Source of the DNA: Planctomycetaceae bacterium
GTDB taxonomy: Bacteria; Planctomycetota; Planctomycetia; Pirellulales; Thermoguttaceae
DNA: 17,975 bases
NCBI GenBank assembly: GCA_031259095.1
Contig: JAIRLW010000146.1
Coordinates: forward strand, 1 to 17,975
Reading direction: 5' to 3'
Shown: piece after piece, positions 13,636-17,975 of the stretch
Layout of the letters: each line of letters begins with the position of its first letter
Position numbering within the stretch: position 1 is the first letter of the stretch
Position numbers and translations under genes: made by a program
The notes under the pieces: model-generated
Told to the model about the DNA's origin: nothing
The model's input: only the letters and a program-made list of their open reading frames with translations
Databases searched by the model: none

Positions 13636-16600
13636 TCAACTACACCCCATACTTTTACCGCAGTTATAGCAAAGATAGCAATTTCCGGCGCGAACACTAA
13701 TTGCTCCGCAAGCGTCGCAAAGCGGTGCATCGGATTGGAACATACCATATTGTTCGTCTGCGGTTGTTGCAGACATTGTTGCGGAAAACGGGGGCGAAAA
13801 ACGGTTCAAAACGGAAAACGGTTCAGGTTCATCGGCAACCGCAACAGCGCTGTCAATAACAGAAATATTGACCATTCGTTCCGGTTGATCCGGATTTATC
13901 TGACTCGGATGCGATAACAAGTTTGTCGATTTCGGCGAATTGTAACCAAAAACCGAATTGTTGTGTTCCGACGAAGACGAAGGAAGCGGTTGTGAGTTTA
14001 AAGTTCCGGTTCCGGTCGGCAAGGTTTTTTCGTTGCCGTCTTCCGCTTTGCCGACCACTCCGCAACGTCGGTCCTTACTATCGTGGTCTAAATGGAGATT
14101 TTGCGGGTCTTGCTGCACGGATTGCATGTCCGGCAAAAAGGTTCGACCAAGCCAACGGAAAATATAATCGACAAGACTTTTCGCAATCGGAATATCAGGA
14201 TTTTTGGTATGTCCCATTGGTTCAAACCGTGTGTGCGAGAATTTTTCAACATAAACCGAAAGCGGTACACCATATTGCAAACTCATTGAAATCGCCGTGC
14301 CGAAACAATCCATCAAACCGCCTATCGTACTGCCTTCTTTTGCCATAGTAATAAACAACTCGCCAACCCGTCCGTCCGGATAAAGTCCCACCGTAATATA
14401 ACCCTCATGACCGGAAACATTGAATTTATGAGTTACCGATTGGCGGGTATCGGGCAAACGTTCACGCCGAGGACCGGCAAGTTTCCGTTTTTCCTTGCGG
14501 CTGAGCGTTGTTTCCGCGTCGTTATTTTTCGATTTATCCGCTTCGTTTGTTGCGGAAAGCGGTTGCGCGCCTTTCGAACCGTCACGATAAACCGCAAGAG
14601 CCTTCAGACCAAGTTCCCAACCCAACATGTAAGCGTCGGCAATATCCTGAGCGGTGGCGCTGTTCGGCATGTTGACTGTTTTCGAAATCGCGCCGGAAAT
14701 AAAAGGTTGCGCGGCAGCCATCATTTTAACGTGAGCATCCCACGCAATACAACGGTCTGAACCCGGTGTTGGGAAAGCACAATCAAAAACCGGTAAATGG
14801 GCATCAACTAAATGCGGCGCCGCGTGAAGAGTTCCTTTTTCCTGAATATGATCGATAATCTCCGTAATTTCCGCATCGGTATAACCTAATGTTCTCAACG
14901 CCAGCGGAACCGTATTATTAACAATTTTAAGCGTTCCGCCGCCCGCTAACTGCTTGAATTTCACAAGCGCAATATCCGGTTCAATTCCCGTCGTGTCACA
15001 GTCCATCATAAAACTGATCGTTCCTGTTGGAGCGAGAACAGTTGCCTGAGCGTTACGGAAACCATTGCGGCTTCCGGAATTGCGGACTTCATCCCATAAC
15101 CGTTGCGCCCGTTTTTTCAGATAATTCGGACAATTCCCGATTCGGTTCACCGCGTCCCAGTGCATGTCGATGACCTGCAACATCGGTTCACGGTTTGCGC
15201 CGAAGGCTTCGAATGTTCCGACAACTCCCGCTAATTCCGCGCTGGTTCGGTAAGCCGCTCCATTCATTAACGCCGTCAAAACACTGCACAAACCGCGTGC
15301 CTCGTCGGAATCATACGGCAAACCAAGACTCATAATCAAACTCCCAAGATTGGAATATCCAAGTCCAATCGCACGAAAACGATGACTGTTTTCCGCTATC
15401 TTCTTGATCGGATAACTCGCACGATCAACAATGATTTCCTGAGCAATAAAGAATATCCGACAGGCATGAATAAATCGTTCCGCGTCGAAGAGTCCGTCTT
15501 CTTGCCGAAACCGCATGAGATTGATACTTGCCAGATTGCATGCGGTATCGTCAATACTCATGTATTCGCTGCAAGGGTTTGAGGCGTTAATTCGTCCTGA
15601 GTTTGGGGTTGTGTGCCAACGGTTGATGATGGTGTCGTACTGAACTCCCGGATCACCGCAAGACCATGCCGTGCTTGCAATTTTGTCGAACACTTGACGG
15701 GCAGGATAAGTTGGTCCTTCTTTCGCCGGATTGGTCACCCAATGGGTTGCCCAAATTTTGTCCTCTCTAACCGCTTTCATGAAATCGTCCGTAAGACGAA
15801 CCGAAAGATTCGCATTTTGGAAAAGAACCGACGTATAAGCGTCTTCGTAAGACAAACCGTTTTTCATTAAGATTTTGGCTTTTTCTTCTTCACGAAATTT
15901 GCAGTCGATAAAATTCATAATATCGGGATGAGTTACTTTGAGCGACTGCATTTTGGCGGCGCGTCGAGTTTTCCCGCCGCTTTTGACAACAGCGGCGATT
16001 TGGTCGTAAACCCGCATGAAGGACAACGGTCCCGACGGTTTCCCGCCGCCGGCTAATTTTTCGATACTTGACCGAATTGTCGAAAGGTCAGTGCCGGTTC
16101 CGCTGCCGAATTTGAAAAGCATTGCCTCACTTCGGGCAAGGTCCATAATTGCTTCCATATTATCCGCAACACTTTGAATAAAACATGCGGAGGCTTGCGG
16201 ATGTTCGTAGGGATTTTCGGGTTGTGTGGCTTCGCCTGCCTGCTCGTCCCAATGCCAAGTGCATTTACCGCCCCGAACTCCGTATTGCGGATACAATCCC
16301 ACATTGAACCAAACCGGCGAATTGAATGACCCATACTGATGAAGCAGCAACCACGTTAATTCGCGGTAAAAAATTTCACCGTCTTTGGGAGAAGAAAAAT
16401 AACCGTCTTCGGTTCCCCAATCGGCAATAGTTCGGCTAACCCGATGAATTAACTGCCGAATACTTTTTTCACGTTGCGGCGTATTGGGTTCGCCGTAAAA
16501 ATATTTACTGGTAACAACATTGACGGAAAGTTGACTCCAGGCGCTTGGAAATTCGCAATCGTTTTGTTCAAAGAAAACAGCGCCGCCGTCACCTTTGATT

Positions 16601-16752
16601 GTTGCGGTTCGTGTTGTCCATTCAACAGTGTCAAACGGATCGGCAACATTTTCCGGACAAAAGACCGGTTTCATTTTAAGAGAAACAGTCTGCTCTGTTT
16701 CGACTGTATTAAGTTCTGAGCGGGGTGCATCCAAACTAATCATAGTATCCAT
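13636..16752 (-). CDS. nrdJ: Vitamin B12-dependent (class II) ribonucleotide reductase
   Basis: This enzyme reduces ribonucleotides to deoxyribonucleotides using adenosylcobalamin, independent of oxygen. It has 1038 residues. The redox-active cysteines fit C190 (SACFIQS) and C405 (DTACNLASIN). The radical site is N392-P-C394-S-E396, and PTGTIS (575-580) is the phosphate-binding segment. The C-terminus carries a cysteine-rich zinc/redox tail (C1012, C1015, C1025, C1028, C1031, C1037) that re-reduces the active site. A low-complexity linker at about 873-1003 joins the core to this tail. The start at 16752 (MDTMISL) has an alternative ATG three codons in; no Shine-Dalgarno sequence is seen. No B12 riboswitch is recognisable upstream. 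The gene is single and converges with the membrane-protein gene. Confidence 0.95.
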   Translation of the reverse strand: MDTMISLDAPRSELNTVETEQTVSLKMKPVFCPENVADPFDTVEWTTRTATIKGDGGAVFFEQNDCEFPSAWSQLSVNVVTSKYFYGEPNTPQREKSIRQLIHRVSRTIADWGTEDGYFSSPKDGEIFYRELTWLLLHQYGSFNSPVWFNVGLYPQYGVRGGKCTWHWDEQAGEATQPENPYEHPQASACFIQSVADNMEAIMDLARSEAMLFKFGSGTGTDLSTIRSSIEKLAGGGKPSGPLSFMRVYDQIAAVVKSGGKTRRAAKMQSLKVTHPDIMNFIDCKFREEEKAKILMKNGLSYEDAYTSVLFQNANLSVRLTDDFMKAVREDKIWATHWVTNPAKEGPTYPARQVFDKIASTAWSCGDPGVQYDTIINRWHTTPNSGRINASNPCSEYMSIDDTACNLASINLMRFRQEDGLFDAERFIHACRIFFIAQEIIVDRASYPIKKIAENSHRFRAIGLGYSNLGSLIMSLGLPYDSDEARGLCSVLTALMNGAAYRTSAELAGVVGTFEAFGANREPMLQVIDMHWDAVNRIGNCPNYLKKRAQRLWDEVRNSGSRNGFRNAQATVLAPTGTISFMMDCDTTGIEPDIALVKFKQLAGGGTLKIVNNTVPLALRTLGYTDAEITEIIDHIQEKGTLHAAPHLVDAHLPVFDCAFPTPGSDRCIAWDAHVKMMAAAQPFISGAISKTVNMPNSATAQDIADAYMLGWELGLKALAVYRDGSKGAQPLSATNEADKSKNNDAETTLSRKEKRKLAGPRRERLPDTRQSVTHKFNVSGHEGYITVGLYPDGRVGELFITMAKEGSTIGGLMDCFGTAISMSLQYGVPLSVYVEKFSHTRFEPMGHTKNPDIPIAKSLVDYIFRWLGRTFLPDMQSVQQDPQNLHLDHDSKDRRCGVVGKAEDGNEKTLPTGTGTLNSQPLPSSSSEHNNSVFGYNSPKSTNLLSHPSQINPDQPERMVNISVIDSAVAVADEPEPFSVLNRFSPPFSATMSATTADEQYGMFQSDAPLCDACGAISVRAGNCYLCYNCGKSMGCS

Positions 16753-16794
16753 AAAAAATAAGTCAGAGGAGGAAACTGAAATATCCTATTCAAA

Positions 16795-16823
16795 AACATA
16801 CTCCTTAAATTTACAGTAGGCAA
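16795..16823 (-). promoter_or_regulatory. Possible nrdJ promoter
   Basis: On the minus strand TTGCCT (complement of 16818-16823) and TATGTT (complement of 16795-16800) are 17 bp apart, about 42 bp upstream of the nrdJ ATG. The boxes are only moderate matches. The -35 box overlaps the edge of the large palindrome, so folding of that palindrome could affect transcription. Confidence 0.3.
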
Positions 16824-16906
16824 TTTCTAAAAACTCGTTTTTTGATCGACCGAAATTGACTAAAATCGATTTTGGTCGATTTCAGTCGAAGTTTTTAGAA
16901 GTTGCC
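16819..16906. repeat. 88-nt near-perfect palindrome upstream of nrdJ
   Basis: The outer arms GGCAATTTCTAAAAACT (16819-16835) and AGTTTTTAGAAGTTGCC (16890-16906) match at 16 of 17 positions. The inner 44 nt (16846-16889) is self-complementary at 19 of 22 pairs with essentially no loop, centred on AAAATCGATTTT. Ten unpaired bases (CGTTTTTTGA) lie on one side. Pieces recur elsewhere: the outer arm near 2574 and 13473, and the inner arm at 11371-11386. Confidence 0.85.
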
Positions 16907-17607
16907 GGTAAATACTTCAAAATATGCTGAATCAAATCATTTCAAGGGTTAATAGTTACAACACATTGTATTCTCGACGGTTGAGGTTTTTATTTAATTG
17001 GTTTAATAGGATATAGTTAGGAACAATTGGGAACGCCGGACTTTGAATATGGCGGCGTAACGCCAAAGAACAAGACGATTTTCGATCTTTTAGACTCTGT
17101 TGTATTTCCTTAACTTTGTATTCCTTACACCGAACTCCTTTCAAGAGTGAGCCTACATATTGTGGTTCCTTCAAACCGGAGACACGATATACTGTCCGGC
17201 AAGAACAGAGAATATCATACCGTATCTCAAAACCGCGTCAATTCACTTCCTCAAGATTTTTATAAGTTGCTGTTTGCAAAGAGTTTACAAAGTTTCTCAT
17301 TTTGAGACTGATAGGTTATTCAAAGGGAGAACATAATATAACTCTTTTCATTTTAAATAGTTCGGGATTTTGGGCGCATTTTTTATGAAACAGTGTTAAT
17401 CAAGCAAAAAAAATTTTTTTATTTTCATATCGTTTTGAAAATACACTGATTACATAGAATAGTGAAACTAGGCAAACTAAGACGACAAACAAAAATTTGT
17501 TTTAATATTATTTATTTGTCCCTAATGTTAATACTGATAAAGTCGCCCATGCGACGTGGTAGGCGATTCTTTATCTCTGAAAGATTTTCACCGATAATCG
17601 CGGCGGT
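16907..17607. other. Intergenic stretch with no supported gene
   Basis: No convincing coding region is visible on either strand. A 72-codon minus-strand frame at 16956-17174 and short plus-strand frames across the same bases look like translated intergenic repeat. A GTGGTAGGCGATTC motif at 17557-17570 is a weak match to the MITE-like terminus. The part around 17400-17520 is strongly AT-rich. Confidence 0.5.
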
Positions 17608-17975
17608 TTAAATGGAGTGGGAATTATTTTCGGTTAGGCAATCATTTTTGTACGGTTTATACTCAATAAGACGTACTTGTTTTTTTGTACCGATTTCATA
17701 TTCGACGCCGCGCCATTCAACACGGCGGAGAAAGTAAAGCTGAATTAATGCGGAAGTATAGACGATTTGTGTAACCGGAATCATCAGAAGAGTTAGGAAT
17801 GTTTGTTTGATTCCCCACGCTTTGAGCGATTCGCCGCGTTGTTCCAGTAATTTTCGAATGTTGTTTTCCATGATTGGCAGAGTTCCGAACACACCGCCCC
17901 AATAAACGGCAAACGATCCTAAATTCCAAACGATCAGAGACTTGTTTCCGTACAACAATCCGGCAACAAAAAGAC
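17608..17975 (-). CDS. C-terminal part of a probable family 2 membrane glycosyltransferase
   Basis: The reading frame is open to the edge of the window, so only the last ~121 residues are seen and the start lies outside. It contains a hydrophobic segment LIVWNLGSFAVYWGGVFGTL, a charged loop, a second hydrophobic segment TFLTLLMIPVTQIVYTSALI, and then RRVEWRGVEYEI. A V-x-W-R-G-x-x-Y-x-I end after two membrane spans is typical of ceramide glucosyltransferase-like (GT21/GT2) proteins, which transfer a sugar from a nucleotide sugar to a membrane lipid. The catalytic domain is off-window, so substrate is unknown. It ends with a polar tail. Confidence 0.62.
   Translation of the reverse strand, partial: LFVAGLLYGNKSLIVWNLGSFAVYWGGVFGTLPIMENNIRKLLEQRGESLKAWGIKQTFLTLLMIPVTQIVYTSALIQLYFLRRVEWRGVEYEIGTKKQVRLIEYKPYKNDCLTENNSHSI

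Noticed and set aside
16956..17174. 72-codon minus-strand reading frame, and an overlapping plus-strand frame
   Set aside because: Composition is repeat-like, no ribosome site or domain is visible, and both strands are open by chance.
16753..17300. Cobalamin riboswitch upstream of nrdJ
   Set aside because: I looked for a B12-box-like motif and the characteristic folded core on the minus strand and found neither; the dominant structure is the palindrome.

Overview
The window looks like chromosomal DNA from an uncultured member of the Planctomycetota, possibly a host-associated, Pirellulales-like lineage. The evidence is a fused AroD-AroE protein, a class II (B12-dependent) ribonucleotide reductase with a C-terminal zinc tail, a Bacteroidetes/planctomycete-type GlmU-like protein, a large membrane-anchored coiled-coil protein of planctomycete type, few Shine-Dalgarno sequences, and wide intergenic regions full of short repeats. 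The lineage is inferred from protein recognition only.

Layout. 1-470: repeat units around a 53-codon gene fragment, then a sigma70-type promoter. 471-2523: SRP (4.5S-like) RNA, followed 20 nt after its U-run by dnaX. 2524-3327: repeat and gene debris, then a strong promoter and a structured leader for an SDR dehydrogenase (3328-4119). 4160-6246: aroDE between two oppositely oriented ~200-bp elements with 18-bp terminal inverted repeats. 6296-9038, minus strand: the GlmU-like gene, then a two-gene unit of a zinc-ribbon membrane protein and a DUF2752 protein. 9661-11340: ettA with its own promoter. 11374-11882: a dense cluster of repeat units. 11901-13466: the membrane/coiled-coil protein. 13636-16752, minus strand: nrdJ, with an 88-nt near-palindrome upstream. 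17608-end, minus strand: C-terminus of a probable family 2 glycosyltransferase.

The genes are mostly housekeeping: DNA polymerase clamp loader, protein-targeting RNA, aromatic amino acid synthesis, amino-sugar nucleotide synthesis, translation control and dNTP synthesis. They do not form one pathway and read as a mosaic of short transcription units.

The unusual content is between the genes. At least three repeat families recur in both orientations: (i) a unit made of a small GC-rich hairpin, an AT-rich spacer and an 18-mer close to ATTCCACTGATATATTAC; (ii) a ~200-bp element with GGTAGGCGATGTTTCGCC-like termini; (iii) a 59-bp sequence present at 248-306 and inverted at 13469-13527. Two gene fragments (109-270 and 2690-2848) sit directly against such repeats. 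I saw no transposase, CRISPR array, tRNA, rRNA or complete defence system.
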